From: Rubrivivax sp.
GTDB taxonomy: Bacteria > Pseudomonadota > Gammaproteobacteria > Burkholderiales > Burkholderiaceae_C
NCBI GenBank assembly: GCA_022843905.1
Contig: JALHMT010000009.1
Coordinates: 62,001-126,000, forward strand
DNA: 64,000 bases
Direction: 5' to 3'
The position numbers and the translations under genes are program-made. This document shows positions 18,578 through 30,143 of the stretch, one piece after another; position 1 is the first letter of the stretch; each line of letters starts with the position of its first letter. The notes below the pieces were generated by a model. It was given only the letters and a program-made list of their open reading frames with translations. It made no database searches and had not been told where the DNA came from.

Positions 18578-19831
18578 ATGGCTGAGATCAAGAACTACAC
18601 GCTGAACTTCGGGCCGCAGCACCCGGCGGCGCACGGTGTGCTGCGCCTGGTGCTGGAACTCGACGGCGAGGTCATCCAGCGCGCCGATCCGCACATCGGC
18701 CTGCTGCACCGCGCCACCGAGAAGCTGGCCGAGCACAAGACCTTCATCCAGTCGCTGCCCTACATGGACCGTCTCGACTACGTGTCGATGATGTCCAACG
18801 AGCAGGCCTACTGCCTGGCGATCGAAAAGCTGCTGGGCGTGGACGTGCCGATGCGTGCGCAGTACATCCGCGTGATGTTCGCCGAACTGACCCGGCTGCT
18901 GAACCATCTGATGTGGCTGGGCACGCACGCGCTGGACTGCGGGGCGATGAACATGTTCATCTACTGCTTCCGGGAGCGCGAGGACATCTTCGACATGTAC
19001 GAGGCGGTGTCCGGGGCACGCATGCACGCCGCGTACTTCCGGCCCGGCGGCGTCTACCGCGATCTGCCCGAGCGGATGCCGCAATACCAGACCAGCCGCG
19101 TGCGCAGCCAGAAGGTGATGGACCAGCTGAACACGAACCGCCAGGGTTCGTTGCTGGACTTCATCGACGACTTCTGCCGCCGCTTCCCGGCCAACGTCGA
19201 CGACTACGAGACGCTGCTGACCGACAACCGGATCTGGAAGCAGCGCACCGTGGGCATCGGCGTGGTCACCCCGGAACGTGCGCTGAACCTGGGCTTCAGC
19301 GGCCCCATGCTGCGCGGCTCCGGCATCGCCTGGGACCTGCGAAAGAAGCAGCCCTACGACGTCTACGACAGGATGGACTTCGACATTCCTGTGGGCACCA
19401 ACGGTGACACCTACGACCGCTACCTGGTCCGTATCCAGGAGATGCGCGAGTCCAACCGCATCATCCAGCAGTGCGTGGCCTGGCTGCGCAGCAACCCCGG
19501 CCCGGTGATCACCGGCAACCACAAGGTGGCCCCGCCGTCGCGCGTGGAGATGAAGTCGAGCATGGAGGAACTGATCCATCACTTCAAGCTCTTCACCGAA
19601 GGTTTCCACGTGCCCGAGGGCGAGGCCTACGCCGCCGTGGAGCACCCCAAGGGAGAGTTCGGCATCTACCTGGTGAGCGACGGTGCCAACAAGCCCTACC
19701 GGCTGAAGATCCGCCCGCCGGGCTTTGCGCACCTGGCCGCGCTGGACGAGATGGCGCGTGGCCACATGCTGGCCGATGCGGTGGCGATCATCGGCACCAT
19801 GGACATCGTGTTCGGCGAGATCGACAGATGA
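18578..19831 (+). CDS. nuoD: NADH-quinone oxidoreductase subunit D
   Basis: [52 protein letters not shown]. Confidence 0.98.
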   Translation: MAEIKNYTLNFGPQHPAAHGVLRLVLELDGEVIQRADPHIGLLHRATEKLAEHKTFIQSLPYMDRLDYVSMMSNEQAYCLAIEKLLGVDVPMRAQYIRVMFAELTRLLNHLMWLGTHALDCGAMNMFIYCFREREDIFDMYEAVSGARMHAAYFRPGGVYRDLPERMPQYQTSRVRSQKVMDQLNTNRQGSLLDFIDDFCRRFPANVDDYETLLTDNRIWKQRTVGIGVVTPERALNLGFSGPMLRGSGIAWDLRKKQPYDVYDRMDFDIPVGTNGDTYDRYLVRIQEMRESNRIIQQCVAWLRSNPGPVITGNHKVAPPSRVEMKSSMEELIHHFKLFTEGFHVPEGEAYAAVEHPKGEFGIYLVSDGANKPYRLKIRPPGFAHLAALDEMARGHMLADAVAIIGTMDIVFGEIDR

Positions 19832-20313
19832 AATTCAGTGATCAAACACTGGCGCGATTCGCCAGCGAAGTCGCCAAGTACCCGGCCGACCAGAAGCCCT
19901 CGGCGGTGATGGCCTGTCTGGCCATCGTGCAGCACGAGCAGGGCCACGTGTCGCCCGACGCCGAGAGCGGCATCGCTGACTATCTCGGCATGCCGCCCAT
20001 CGCCGTGCACGAGGTGACGACCTTCTACAACATGTACAACCAGCAGGCGCTGGGCAAGTACAAGCTCAACGTCTGCACCAACCTGCCGTGCCAACTGCGC
20101 GACGGCGAGAAGGCGCTGCAGCACCTGTGCAGGACGCTCGGCGTCGAGCCCTACGGCACCACCGCCGACGGCGTCTTCACCGTGCAGCCCAGCGAGTGCC
20201 TGGGCGCCTGTGCCGATGCGCCGGTGATGCTGGTGAACGACCGCCAGATGCTCAGCTTCATGAGTGCAGAGCGGCTCGATGAACTGCTTCAGACCTTGAA
20301 GGCCCAGAGGTGA
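19828..20313 (+). CDS. nuoE: NADH-quinone oxidoreductase subunit E
   Basis: [45 protein letters not shown] overlap with nuoD. Confidence 0.97.
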   Translation: MKFSDQTLARFASEVAKYPADQKPSAVMACLAIVQHEQGHVSPDAESGIADYLGMPPIAVHEVTTFYNMYNQQALGKYKLNVCTNLPCQLRDGEKALQHLCRTLGVEPYGTTADGVFTVQPSECLGACADAPVMLVNDRQMLSFMSAERLDELLQTLKAQR

Positions 20314-20316
20314 TCG

Positions 20317-21669
20317 ATGCTTGATCTGTCGAAGTTCCAGGCCAAGGGCAGCGAGACCTGCTTTCACGGCCGCCACCTCAACCCGCAGATCTATGCCGGT
20401 CTCGACGGCAGGAACTGGGGCTTGAAGGACTACGTCGCTCGCGGCGGCTATTCGGCACTGAAGAAGATCCTGGGTGTGGATCAGGCCGAAGGGGCCGGCG
20501 CCATGACGCCCGACCAGGTCATTGCCGAGGTCAAACTCTCCGCGTTGCGCGGCCGTGGCGGTGCCGGCTTCCCGACCGGCCTGAAGTGGAGCTTCATGCC
20601 GCGCCAGTTCCCCGGTCCGAAGTACCTGGTGTGCAACAGCGATGAAGGCGAGCCGGGCACCTGCAAGGATCGCGACATCCTGGCCTACAACCCGCACATC
20701 GTCATCGAAGGCATGGCCATTGCTGCCTACGCGATGGGCATCCGCACCGGCTACAACTACATCCACGGCGAGATCTTCGAGGTGTACGAGCGCTTCGAGC
20801 AAGCCCTGCGCGAGGCGCGCGACGCCGGCTTTCTGGGCGACAACATCCTGGGCTCGACCCACAGCTTCCAGCTGCACGCCTTCCACGGTTTCGGCGCCTA
20901 CATTTGCGGCGAAGAGACGGCGTTGCTGGAATCTCTCGAGGGCAAGAAGGGCCAGCCGCGCTTCAAGCCGCCGTTCCCGGCCAGCTTCGGCCTGTACGGC
21001 AAGCCGACCACCATCAACAACACCGAGACCTTCGCGGCGGTGCCCTGGATCATCAACAACGGTGGCCAGGCCTACCTGGAATGCGGCAAGCCGAACAACG
21101 GCGGCACCAAGATCTTCTCGGTGGTCGGAGACGTCGAGAACCCCGGCAACTTCGAGATTCCGATGGGCACGCCGTTCTCCAAACTGCTCGAGCTGGCCGG
21201 CGGCGTGCGCCGCGGCCGAACGCTGAAGGCGGTGATTCCCGGAGGTTCCTCTGCTCCTGTGCTGCCGGCCAAAACGATGATGGACATCACGATGGACTAC
21301 GACGCCATCGCCAAGGCCGGCTCCATGCTGGGCTCGGGTGCGGTGATCGTGATGGACGACTCCCGCTGCATGGTCAAGAGCCTGCTGCGCCTGTCCTACT
21401 TCTACCAGCACGAGAGCTGCGGCCAGTGCACGCCCTGTCGCGAAGGCACGGGCTGGCTGTGGCGCATGGTCAATCGCATCGAGCACGGGCAGGGAAAGGC
21501 CGAAGACCTGGCCTTGCTCGACTCGGTGGCTGACAACATCAAGGGCCGCACCATCTGCGCGCTGGGCGACGCCGCGGCGATGCCGGTGCAGGGGATGCTG
21601 AAGCACTTTCGCGACGAGTTCGCACACCACGTCGAGCACAAGACCTGCATGGTCCCGCAATACGTCTGA
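20317..21669 (+). CDS. nuoF: NADH-quinone oxidoreductase subunit F
   Basis: [18 protein letters not shown]...[15 protein letters not shown]...[15 protein letters not shown]. Confidence 0.98.
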   Translation: MLDLSKFQAKGSETCFHGRHLNPQIYAGLDGRNWGLKDYVARGGYSALKKILGVDQAEGAGAMTPDQVIAEVKLSALRGRGGAGFPTGLKWSFMPRQFPGPKYLVCNSDEGEPGTCKDRDILAYNPHIVIEGMAIAAYAMGIRTGYNYIHGEIFEVYERFEQALREARDAGFLGDNILGSTHSFQLHAFHGFGAYICGEETALLESLEGKKGQPRFKPPFPASFGLYGKPTTINNTETFAAVPWIINNGGQAYLECGKPNNGGTKIFSVVGDVENPGNFEIPMGTPFSKLLELAGGVRRGRTLKAVIPGGSSAPVLPAKTMMDITMDYDAIAKAGSMLGSGAVIVMDDSRCMVKSLLRLSYFYQHESCGQCTPCREGTGWLWRMVNRIEHGQGKAEDLALLDSVADNIKGRTICALGDAAAMPVQGMLKHFRDEFAHHVEHKTCMVPQYV

Positions 21670-21674
21670 ACAAC

Positions 21675-23999
21675 ATGATTGAGCTCGAACTCGACGGCCA
21701 GAAGGTCAGCGTCAAGGAAGGCAGCATGGTCATGCATGCGGCCGACGCCGCCGGCATCTACATCCCGCACTTCTGCTACCACAAGAAGCTGTCCATCGCG
21801 GCCAATTGCCGCATGTGCCTGGTCGAGGTCGAGAAGGCGCCCAAGCCCATGCCCGCCTGCGCCACGCCGGCCACGCAGGGCATGGTCGTGCGCACCAAGA
21901 GCGACAAGGCCCTGAAGGCGCAGCAGTCGGTGATGGAGTTCCTTCTCATCAACCACCCGCTGGACTGCCCCATCTGCGACCAGGGCGGCGAATGCCAGCT
22001 GCAGGACCTGGCGGTGGGCTATGGCGGGTCGTCTTCCCGCTACACCGAAGAGAAGCGTGTCGTGTTCCACAAGGACGTCGGCCCGCTCATCTCGATGGAG
22101 GAAATGACGCGCTGCATCCACTGCACGCGCTGCGTGCGCTTCGGCCAGGAGGTGGCCGGCGTGATGGAACTCGGCATGATCCATCGCGGCGAGCACTCCG
22201 AGATCACCACCGTGACCGGCGGCACCGTCGACTCCGAGCTGTCGGGCAACATGATCGACCTGTGCCCCGTCGGCGCGCTGACCAGCAAACCCTTCCGCTA
22301 CAGCGCCCGCACCTGGGAGCTGTCGCGCCGCAAGAGTGTCAGCCCGCACGACAGCACCGGCGCCAATCTCATCGTGCAGGTCAAGGGCGGCAAGGTCATG
22401 CGCGTCCTGCCGCTGGAGAACGCCGAGGTCAACGAGTGCTGGATCGCCGACCGCGACCGCTTCAGCTACGAAGCGTTGAACAGCGACAGCCGGCTGAAGC
22501 AGCCCATGATCAAGCAGGGCGGCCAGTGGCAGCCCGTCGACTGGAACACGGCGCTGGCCTACGTGGCCGACGGGCTCAAGCGTGTGAAGGCCGAGTTCGG
22601 CGCCGCCGGCATCGGCGCCATCGGCAGTGGCACGAGCACGGTGGAGGAACTGCATCTGCTGTCCCGTCTGGTGCGCGGCCTGGGCAGCGACAACGTCGAT
22701 CACCGTACGCGCCACGCCGACTTCGGCAACACAGCCGAGCCCGGTCACGCCCGCTGGCTGGGGACCAGCATCGCGTCGCTGTCCGACGTGCAGCGGGCTC
22801 TCGTCATCGGCTCGTTCCTGCGCAAGGACCACCCGCTCTTTGCACTGCGCCTGCGGCATGCGGCGCGTCGCGGCGCCAGGATCCACAGCCTGGGTGCGCT
22901 TCAAGACGATTGGCTGATGCCGATGGGAACGCGGCTGGTCGCCGCACCTTCGGCCTGGCCGGCCCTGCTGGCCGAGGTTGCGGCCGCCATTGCGGCGGCG
23001 CAGGGTGTGGCGGCGCCGGTCGACGTCCAGCCTGGTGAAGCGGCCGAGGCCGTGGCGCGCTCCCTGCTCTCGGGAGAGCACAAGGCCGTGCTGCTGGGCA
23101 ACGCTGCGGCACAGCACCCTCAGGCCTCGGCATTGCTCGCACTGGCGCAGTGGATCGCAGCGGCCACCGGTGCCAGCTGCGGCTACCTCGGCGACAGCGG
23201 CAATGGCGTGGGCGCACAGCTCGTCGGCGCGATGCCTCGCGAGGGCGGCCTGAACGCCGGCCAGATGCTGTCGCAACCCATGAAGGCGCTGCTGCTGCTG
23301 AATACCGAACCCGTGCTCGACGCCGCCGACGCCGCGGCTGCGAAGCAGTCCCTGGCCGGTTCGGGGCTGGTGGTGGCGCTCACCGCCTTCCGCGACGCCG
23401 CGGTCGACAACGCCGACGTCTTGCTGCCGATCGCTGCCTTCACCGAGACCGCGGGCAGTTTCGTCAATGCCGAGGGGCGGCTGCAGGCCTTCCACGGCGT
23501 CGTCAAGCCCTTGGGCGAGGCGCGACCGGCCTGGAAGGTGCTGCGCGTGCTGGGCAACCTGCTGGGCCTGTCGGGCTTCGAGTTCGAGACCGTCGAGGAA
23601 GTGCGTGCGGAAGCGCTGGGCGACGTGTCCACGCTGGCGCAGCGGCTGGACAACCGTTCGAGCCAGGCCGCGGTCACGCTGCCGGCCCGCGACGCCGGTC
23701 TGCAGCGCGTGGCCGACGTCCCCATCTATGCCACCGACATGATGGTGCGGCGCGCGGCGCCCTTGCAGCTGACCGCCGATGCCCGTCCTCCCGTGGTGTC
23801 GGTGTCGTCGGCGCTGGCGCAGCAACTGAAGCTGGACAGCGGCGGCAGGGTGCTGGTGGCCCAGGGCCAGGCGGCCGTCGTGCTGCCGGTGGAGGTCGAT
23901 GATTCTCTGGCGGCGAACGCCGTGCGCGTACCGGCTGGTCACCCCGCCACCGCCGCGCTCGGAGCGATGTTCGGCGCGATCACCGTCGAAAGGGCCTGA
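21675..23999 (+). CDS. nuoG: NADH-quinone oxidoreductase subunit G
   Basis: [25 protein letters not shown]-type [2Fe-2S] region; [36 protein letters not shown]. Confidence 0.97.
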   Translation: MIELELDGQKVSVKEGSMVMHAADAAGIYIPHFCYHKKLSIAANCRMCLVEVEKAPKPMPACATPATQGMVVRTKSDKALKAQQSVMEFLLINHPLDCPICDQGGECQLQDLAVGYGGSSSRYTEEKRVVFHKDVGPLISMEEMTRCIHCTRCVRFGQEVAGVMELGMIHRGEHSEITTVTGGTVDSELSGNMIDLCPVGALTSKPFRYSARTWELSRRKSVSPHDSTGANLIVQVKGGKVMRVLPLENAEVNECWIADRDRFSYEALNSDSRLKQPMIKQGGQWQPVDWNTALAYVADGLKRVKAEFGAAGIGAIGSGTSTVEELHLLSRLVRGLGSDNVDHRTRHADFGNTAEPGHARWLGTSIASLSDVQRALVIGSFLRKDHPLFALRLRHAARRGARIHSLGALQDDWLMPMGTRLVAAPSAWPALLAEVAAAIAAAQGVAAPVDVQPGEAAEAVARSLLSGEHKAVLLGNAAAQHPQASALLALAQWIAAATGASCGYLGDSGNGVGAQLVGAMPREGGLNAGQMLSQPMKALLLLNTEPVLDAADAAAAKQSLAGSGLVVALTAFRDAAVDNADVLLPIAAFTETAGSFVNAEGRLQAFHGVVKPLGEARPAWKVLRVLGNLLGLSGFEFETVEEVRAEALGDVSTLAQRLDNRSSQAAVTLPARDAGLQRVADVPIYATDMMVRRAAPLQLTADARPPVVSVSSALAQQLKLDSGGRVLVAQGQAAVVLPVEVDDSLAANAVRVPAGHPATAALGAMFGAITVERA

Positions 24000-24001
24000 G
24001 C

Positions 24002-25063
24002 ATGCTCGAGTCGCTCAACCAGTTCGGCACCTCCGCCCTCGGCCCCACGCTGTGGCTGGTGGTGTGGAGCCTGATCAAGATCGTTGCCGTCGTCGCGCCG
24101 TTGATGGCATGCGTGGCCTACCTGACGCTGTGGGAGCGCAAGGCCATCGGCTGGTCGCAGATCCGGCCCGGCCCCAACCGTGTCGGTCCCTTCGGTCTGC
24201 TGACGCCGATTGCCGATGCGGTGAAGCTGATCTTCAAGGAGATCATCCGTCCGACCGCTGCCAGCAAGGGCCTGTTCTTCCTCGGCCCCATCATGACCAT
24301 CATGCCGGCGCTGGCGGCCTGGGCGGTGATTCCCTTCGGTCCCGACGTCGCGCTGGCCAACATCAATGCCGGCCTGCTGTTCCTGATGGCCATCACCTCG
24401 CTGGAGGTCTACGGCGTCATCATCGCCGGCTGGGCATCGAACTCGAAGTACGCCTTCCTGGGCGCGCTGCGCGCCTCGGCGCAGATGGTCAGCTACGAGA
24501 TCGCGATGGGCTTCTGTCTCGTCGTCGTGCTGATGGTCTCGGGCACCATGAACCTGTCGGCCATCGTGATGCAACAGGGCGAGGGCATGTTCGCCGACAT
24601 GGGTGCCGGCGTGCTGTCCTGGAACTGGCTGCCCTTGCTGCCGATCTTCGTCGTCTTCTTCATCGCCGGGCTGGCCGAGACCAACCGCCACCCCTTCGAC
24701 GTGGTGGAAGGCGAATCGGAGATCGTCGCCGGTCACATGATCGAGTACTCGGGCATGTCGTTCGCGATGTTCTTCCTGGCCGAGTACGCCAACATGATCC
24801 TCGTCTCGACGATGACCGTGTTGCTGTTCCTCGGCGGCTGGCTGCCGCCCTTCGAGTTCCTGTCCTTCATCCCGGGCTGGATCTGGCTGGCCATCAAGGT
24901 CTTCGTGGTCGCCACGATGTTCCTGTGGGTTCGCGCCACCTTCCCGCGCTTCCGCTACGACCAGATCATGCGTCTGGGCTGGAAGATCTTCATTCCCGTG
25001 ACGCTGGTCTGGCTGGTCGTTGTCGGCCTGTGGATCCAGTCGCCGTTCGATATCTGGAAGTGA
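24002..25063 (+). CDS. nuoH: NADH-quinone oxidoreductase subunit H
   Basis: [37 protein letters not shown]. Confidence 0.98.
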   Translation: MLESLNQFGTSALGPTLWLVVWSLIKIVAVVAPLMACVAYLTLWERKAIGWSQIRPGPNRVGPFGLLTPIADAVKLIFKEIIRPTAASKGLFFLGPIMTIMPALAAWAVIPFGPDVALANINAGLLFLMAITSLEVYGVIIAGWASNSKYAFLGALRASAQMVSYEIAMGFCLVVVLMVSGTMNLSAIVMQQGEGMFADMGAGVLSWNWLPLLPIFVVFFIAGLAETNRHPFDVVEGESEIVAGHMIEYSGMSFAMFFLAEYANMILVSTMTVLLFLGGWLPPFEFLSFIPGWIWLAIKVFVVATMFLWVRATFPRFRYDQIMRLGWKIFIPVTLVWLVVVGLWIQSPFDIWK

Positions 25064-25077
25064 AGGAGCCGCGCACC

Positions 25078-25575
25078 ATGTCGACCCTCACCGCCGTCAA
25101 GGACCTGCTCTCGAGCTTCATGCTCACCGAGCTGTTCAAGGGCATGGCCATCACCGGCCGCCATTTCCTGTCGCGCAACATCACGGTGCAGTTCCCGGAA
25201 GAGAAGACGCCGCTGTCGCCGCGCTTCCGCGGGCTGCACGCGCTGCGCCGCTACGAGAACGGCGAGGAGCGCTGCATCGCCTGCAAGCTCTGCGAGGCCG
25301 TGTGTCCGGCGCTGGCCATCACCATCGAGTCGGAGGTCCGCGACGACGGCTCCCGCCGCACCACGCGCTACGACATCGACCTCACCAAGTGCATCTTCTG
25401 CGGCTTCTGCGAAGAGAGCTGTCCGGTCGACTCCATCGTCGAGACGCACATCCTGGAGTACCACGGTGAGAAGCGCGGCGACTTGTACTTCACGAAGGAC
25501 ATGCTGCTCGCGGTGGGCGATCGATACGAGAAGGACATCGCGGCCAACCGGGAGGCGGACGCGCGCTACCGCTGA
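25078..25575 (+). CDS. nuoI: NADH-quinone oxidoreductase subunit I
   Basis: [21 protein letters not shown]...[19 protein letters not shown]. Confidence 0.98.
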   Translation: MSTLTAVKDLLSSFMLTELFKGMAITGRHFLSRNITVQFPEEKTPLSPRFRGLHALRRYENGEERCIACKLCEAVCPALAITIESEVRDDGSRRTTRYDIDLTKCIFCGFCEESCPVDSIVETHILEYHGEKRGDLYFTKDMLLAVGDRYEKDIAANREADARYR

Positions 25576-25635
25576 CGGCGGCGGCTCCGTCGCAGAGGCC
25601 GCAGGGGCCCGGGCGACGACAGCACGACAACACAC

Positions 25636-26265
25636 ATGAACACGATCACCGCCCTTTTCTACCTCTTCGCGGCCGTGCTGCTGTTCGCCTCGTTCAAGGT
25701 GATCACGGCACGCAGCACCGTGCATGCAGCGCTGTACCTGGTGCTGGCCTTCTTCAACGCGGCCTGCGTCTGGATGCTGCTGCGCGCCGAGTTCCTGGCC
25801 ATTGCGCTGGTGCTGGTGTACGTGGGCGCGGTCATGGTGCTGTTCCTCTTCGTCGTGATGATGCTCGACATCAACAGCGACAGCTTCCGTGAGGGTTTCT
25901 GGAAGCACTTTCCGCTGGCGGGTTTCATCGGCGTGCTCATCGCGCTTGAAATGGCGCTGGTGCTGATGCAGGGCCACCGGCAGACCGAGGCCGTGCCCAT
26001 CAGCGCTGCTGCGCTGCAGATGGGCAACACCAAGGTGCTTGGCATCGAGATCTACACCAAGTACGCCTACCCGGTGCAACTGGCCGCGGCGCTGCTGCTG
26101 GTGGCCATCATCGCGGCCATCGCGCTCACGCTGCGCCGCCGCAAGGACAGCAAGCACATGGACGCCAGCGAGCAGGTGAAGGTCAAGAAGGCCGACCGCG
26201 TGCGCATCATCAAGATGCCGCCTGTCGTCGAAGCCCCGGCCACCAAGGAGGGCCCCAACACATGA
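25636..26265 (+). CDS. nuoJ: NADH-quinone oxidoreductase subunit J
   Basis: [50 protein letters not shown]. Confidence 0.97.
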   Translation: MNTITALFYLFAAVLLFASFKVITARSTVHAALYLVLAFFNAACVWMLLRAEFLAIALVLVYVGAVMVLFLFVVMMLDINSDSFREGFWKHFPLAGFIGVLIALEMALVLMQGHRQTEAVPISAAALQMGNTKVLGIEIYTKYAYPVQLAAALLLVAIIAAIALTLRRRKDSKHMDASEQVKVKKADRVRIIKMPPVVEAPATKEGPNT

Positions 26266-26579
26266 CTCTCGGCGCTCTCACGCTCGGGCACTACCTGTCC
26301 CTGGGCGGCATGCTCTTCGCGATGTCGGTGGTGGGGATCTTCCTCAACCGGCGCAATCTCATCGTGCTGCTGATGGCCATCGAACTGATGCTGCTGGCCG
26401 TCAACCTCAACTTCGTCGCCTTTTCCTACTATCTGGGGGACATGGCCGGGCAGGTGTTCGTGTTCTTCATCCTCACCGTGGCGGCCGCCGAGTCGGCCAT
26501 CGGCCTGGCGATCCTCGTCGTGCTGTTCCGAAACCGGGCGTCGATCAACGTCGAAGAGCTCGACGAGCTCAAGGGCTGA
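26262..26579 (+). CDS. nuoK: NADH-quinone oxidoreductase subunit K
   Basis: [31 protein letters not shown]...[19 protein letters not shown]. Confidence 0.98.
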   Translation: MTLGALTLGHYLSLGGMLFAMSVVGIFLNRRNLIVLLMAIELMLLAVNLNFVAFSYYLGDMAGQVFVFFILTVAAAESAIGLAILVVLFRNRASINVEELDELKG

Positions 26580-26582
26580 AGC

Positions 26583-28613
26583 ATGGCTTCCACGATTTCC
26601 CAAGGTCTGCTGCTCACCGCGGCGCTCGCGCCGCTGGTCGGTGCGATGGTGGCCGGCCTGGCCGGTCGCCAGGTCGGCCGGCGCGGTGCGCACACCGTCA
26701 CCATCCTCGGCGTGCTGGTGTCCTTCATCTGCTCGACGGTGGTGCTCAAGGCGGTGGCACTGGACGGCGCACGATTCAACGAGACCATCTACGAGTGGAT
26801 GGTCATCGGCGGCCTGAAGATGGAGGTCGGCTTCCTCATCGACGGCCTTTCGGCCATGATGATGTGCGTGGTGACCTTCGTGTCGCTGATGGTCCACGTC
26901 TACACCATCGGCTACATGGAGGAGGATCCGGGCTACCAGCGCTTCTTCTCCTACATCTCGCTGTTCACCTTCAGCATGCTGATGCTGGTGATGAGCAACA
27001 ACTTCCTGCAGCTGTTCTTCGGCTGGGAGGCGGTGGGCCTGGTGTCCTACCTGCTGATCGGCTTCTGGTTCAAGCGACCCACGGCGGTGTTCGCCAACAT
27101 GAAGGCCTTCCTGGTCAACCGCGTGGGCGACTTCGGCTTCATCCTGGGCATCGGCCTGCTGCTGGCGTACACCGGCACGCTGAACTACGGCGAGACCTTC
27201 GCCAAGGCCGGCGAGCTGTCGAAGCTGAGCTTCCCCGGCACCGACTGGATGCTCATCACGGTGGCCTGCATCTGCCTGTTCATCGGCGCCATGGGCAAGA
27301 GCGCGCAGGTGCCTCTGCATGTGTGGCTGCCCGACTCGATGGAAGGCCCGACACCGATCTCGGCGCTGATCCACGCCGCCACGATGGTGACGGCCGGCAT
27401 CTTCATGGTGGCACGCATGTCGCCTCTGTTCGAGCTCAGCGACACGGCACTCAGCTTCGTGCTCATCATCGGCGCCATCACCGCGCTGTTCATGGGTTTC
27501 CTGGGCATCATCCAGAACGACATCAAGCGCGTGGTGGCGTATTCCACGCTCAGCCAGCTCGGCTACATGACGGTGGCACTGGGCGTGTCGGCCTACTCGG
27601 TGGCGGTGTTCCACCTGATGACGCACGCCTTCTTCAAGGCCCTGCTGTTCCTCGCGGCAGGCTCGGTGATCATGGGCATGCACCATGACCAGGACATCCG
27701 CAACATGGGCGGGCTGCGCAAGTACATGCCCATCACCTGGCTGACGGCGCTGCTGGGCTCGCTGGCGCTCATCGGCACGCCGCTGTTCTCGGGCTTCTAC
27801 TCCAAGGACAGCATCATCCTGGCCGTGTACGCCAGCAACCTCCCCGGTGCGGGCTTCGCCAGCTTCGCGGTGATGGCCGGCGTGTTCGTGACGGCCTTCT
27901 ATTCCTTCCGCATGTACTTCCTCGTATTCCACGGCGAGGAGCGCTTCAGGCACAAGCCGCACCCGCCCGAGGACGACCATGCGCATGACGACCACGGTGA
28001 CCACCACCACGTGCACGTGCCGCACGAGTCGCCCTGGGTGGTCACGGCGCCGCTGCTGCTGCTGGCCGTGCCCTCGGTGGTCATCGGATTCATCACCATC
28101 GGCCCGATGCTGCACGGCGACTTCTTCAAGGACTCCATCTTCGTCGATGCCACCAAGCATCCGGCGATGAAGGACCTGACCGAAAACTTCCACGGCGCAG
28201 CCGCCATGGCCCTGCACGGCCTGCAGACCGCACCGTTCTGGCTGGCCCTGGCGGGCGTGGTGGTGGCTTGGTGGTTCTACATCAAGCAGCCCGCCGTCCC
28301 CGCGGCCATCGATGCGCGCCTGCAGCCCTTGCGCAGGCTGCTCGAGAACAAGTACTACTTCGACTGGTTCAACGAAAACGTGCTGGCCGCCGGAGCGAGG
28401 GCCGTCGGCCGCGGCCTGTGGAAGGGTGGCGACGTGGCCATCATCGACGGTGTGCTGGTCAACGGTTCCGCCCGTGCCGTTGGCCTGCTGTCGGGCTTGG
28501 CGCGTCTGCTGCAGACCGGGCACCTCTACTGGTACGCGCTGGTCATGATCCTGGGCATCTTCGGCTTCATGACCTGGCGCCTGTGGCCCTACCTCAGCAG
28601 CCTCGTCCGCTGA
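26583..28613 (+). CDS. nuoL: NADH-quinone oxidoreductase subunit L
   Basis: GWEAVGLVSYLLIGFW...LPDSMEGPTPISALIHAATMVTAGIFMV. Confidence 0.98.
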   Translation: MASTISQGLLLTAALAPLVGAMVAGLAGRQVGRRGAHTVTILGVLVSFICSTVVLKAVALDGARFNETIYEWMVIGGLKMEVGFLIDGLSAMMMCVVTFVSLMVHVYTIGYMEEDPGYQRFFSYISLFTFSMLMLVMSNNFLQLFFGWEAVGLVSYLLIGFWFKRPTAVFANMKAFLVNRVGDFGFILGIGLLLAYTGTLNYGETFAKAGELSKLSFPGTDWMLITVACICLFIGAMGKSAQVPLHVWLPDSMEGPTPISALIHAATMVTAGIFMVARMSPLFELSDTALSFVLIIGAITALFMGFLGIIQNDIKRVVAYSTLSQLGYMTVALGVSAYSVAVFHLMTHAFFKALLFLAAGSVIMGMHHDQDIRNMGGLRKYMPITWLTALLGSLALIGTPLFSGFYSKDSIILAVYASNLPGAGFASFAVMAGVFVTAFYSFRMYFLVFHGEERFRHKPHPPEDDHAHDDHGDHHHVHVPHESPWVVTAPLLLLAVPSVVIGFITIGPMLHGDFFKDSIFVDATKHPAMKDLTENFHGAAAMALHGLQTAPFWLALAGVVVAWWFYIKQPAVPAAIDARLQPLRRLLENKYYFDWFNENVLAAGARAVGRGLWKGGDVAIIDGVLVNGSARAVGLLSGLARLLQTGHLYWYALVMILGIFGFMTWRLWPYLSSLVR

Positions 28614-28646
28614 GCGACGAGAAGAAGAGCAAAGAGAGCATCGAGC

Positions 28647-30122
28647 ATGGGTCTCCTGAGTATCGCGATCTGGCTGCCGATCGCATTCGGCACGCTGTTG
28701 CTGGCCGTCGGCCGCGACGAAAACGCGGGCGTGGCGCGCGCCATCGCCCTGGTGGGCGCGCTGGCCTCGCTGGCCGTCACGCTGCCGCTCATCGGCGGCT
28801 TCGACACCTCCACTGCGGCCATGCAGTTCGTCGAGAAGATCTCGTGGATCGAGCGCTTCAACGTCAACTACCACCTGGGTGTCGACGGCCTGTCGATGTG
28901 GTTCGTGCCGCTGACGGCCTTCATCACCGTCATCGTGGTGATTGCCGGCTGGCAGGTCATCACCGACCGGGTGCCCCAGTACATGGGTGCCTTCCTGATC
29001 CTCTCGGGACTGATGGTCGGCGTGTTCTCGGCGCTCGACGGCCTGCTGTTCTACGTCTTCTTCGAAGCCACCTTGATCCCGATGTACATCATCATCGGCG
29101 TCTGGGGCGGACCGCGGCGCGTCTATGCCGCCTTCAAGTTCTTCCTGTACACGCTGCTGGGCTCGCTGCTGATGCTGGTGGCGCTGGTGTACCTGTACTT
29201 CAAGTCGGGCGGCAGTTTCGACATCGTCGCCTGGCACAAGCTGCCGCTGCCGCTGTCGGCGCAGGCCTTGCTGTTCTTCGCCTTCTTCGCCGCCTTCTCG
29301 GTGAAGGTGCCGATGTGGCCGGTGCACACGTGGCTGCCCGACGCCCACGTCGAGGCGCCCACTGGCGGCTCCGTGGTGCTGGCGGCCATCATGCTGAAGC
29401 TGGGGGCCTACGGTTTCCTGCGCTTCTCGATGCCCATCGCGCCCGATGCGGCCCGGGAGTACGCCTGGGTCATGATCACGCTGAGCCTGATCGCGGTGCT
29501 CTACATCGGCGTCGTGGCCCTGGTGCAGCAGGACATGAAGAAGCTGGTGGCCTATTCGTCGATCGCGCACATGGGCTTCGTCACGCTGGGCTTCTTCATC
29601 TTCAGCGAACTGGGCGTCAGCGGCGGCCTCGTGCAGATGATCTCGCACGGCTTCGTCTCGGGTGCGATGTTCCTGTGCATCGGCGTGCTCTATGACCGCG
29701 TGCACTCGCGCGAGATCGCCTCCTATGGAGGGGTGGCCAACACCATGCCCAGGTTCACGGCGTTCGCGGTGCTGTTCGCCATGGCCAATGCCGGTTTGCC
29801 TGGCACGGCCGGTTTCGTCGGCGAATGGATGGTCATCCTGGGCGCCGTGAAGTTCAACTTCTGGATCGGAGCCCTGGCCGCCACCACGTTGATCTTCGGC
29901 GCCGCCTACACGCTGTGGATGGTCAAGCGCGTCTACTTCGGCGACGTCGCCAACGACGACGTGCGCCAGCTCACCGACATCAACGGCCGTGAATTCCTGA
30001 TGCTCGCCGTGCTGGCGATTGCCGTGCTGTGGATGGGCCTGTATCCCAAGCCCTTCACCGACGTGATGCACGTCTCGGTGACCGAGTTGCTGGCGCATGT
30101 CGCCAAGAGCAAGCTGAACTGA
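28647..30122 (+). CDS. nuoM: NADH-quinone oxidoreductase subunit M
   Basis: FFEATLIPMYIIIGVWGG...PVHTWLPDAHVEAPTGGSVVLAAIMLKLGAYGFLRFS. Confidence 0.98.
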   Translation: MGLLSIAIWLPIAFGTLLLAVGRDENAGVARAIALVGALASLAVTLPLIGGFDTSTAAMQFVEKISWIERFNVNYHLGVDGLSMWFVPLTAFITVIVVIAGWQVITDRVPQYMGAFLILSGLMVGVFSALDGLLFYVFFEATLIPMYIIIGVWGGPRRVYAAFKFFLYTLLGSLLMLVALVYLYFKSGGSFDIVAWHKLPLPLSAQALLFFAFFAAFSVKVPMWPVHTWLPDAHVEAPTGGSVVLAAIMLKLGAYGFLRFSMPIAPDAAREYAWVMITLSLIAVLYIGVVALVQQDMKKLVAYSSIAHMGFVTLGFFIFSELGVSGGLVQMISHGFVSGAMFLCIGVLYDRVHSREIASYGGVANTMPRFTAFAVLFAMANAGLPGTAGFVGEWMVILGAVKFNFWIGALAATTLIFGAAYTLWMVKRVYFGDVANDDVRQLTDINGREFLMLAVLAIAVLWMGLYPKPFTDVMHVSVTELLAHVAKSKLN

Positions 30123-30143
30123 CGGCCAGGACGAAAGAACACC

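Noticed and set aside
21402-23942. 846-aa minus-strand ORF opposite nuoF/nuoG
   Set aside because: Same artefact class; no domain signature, and nuoG cysteine motifs are clear on the plus strand.
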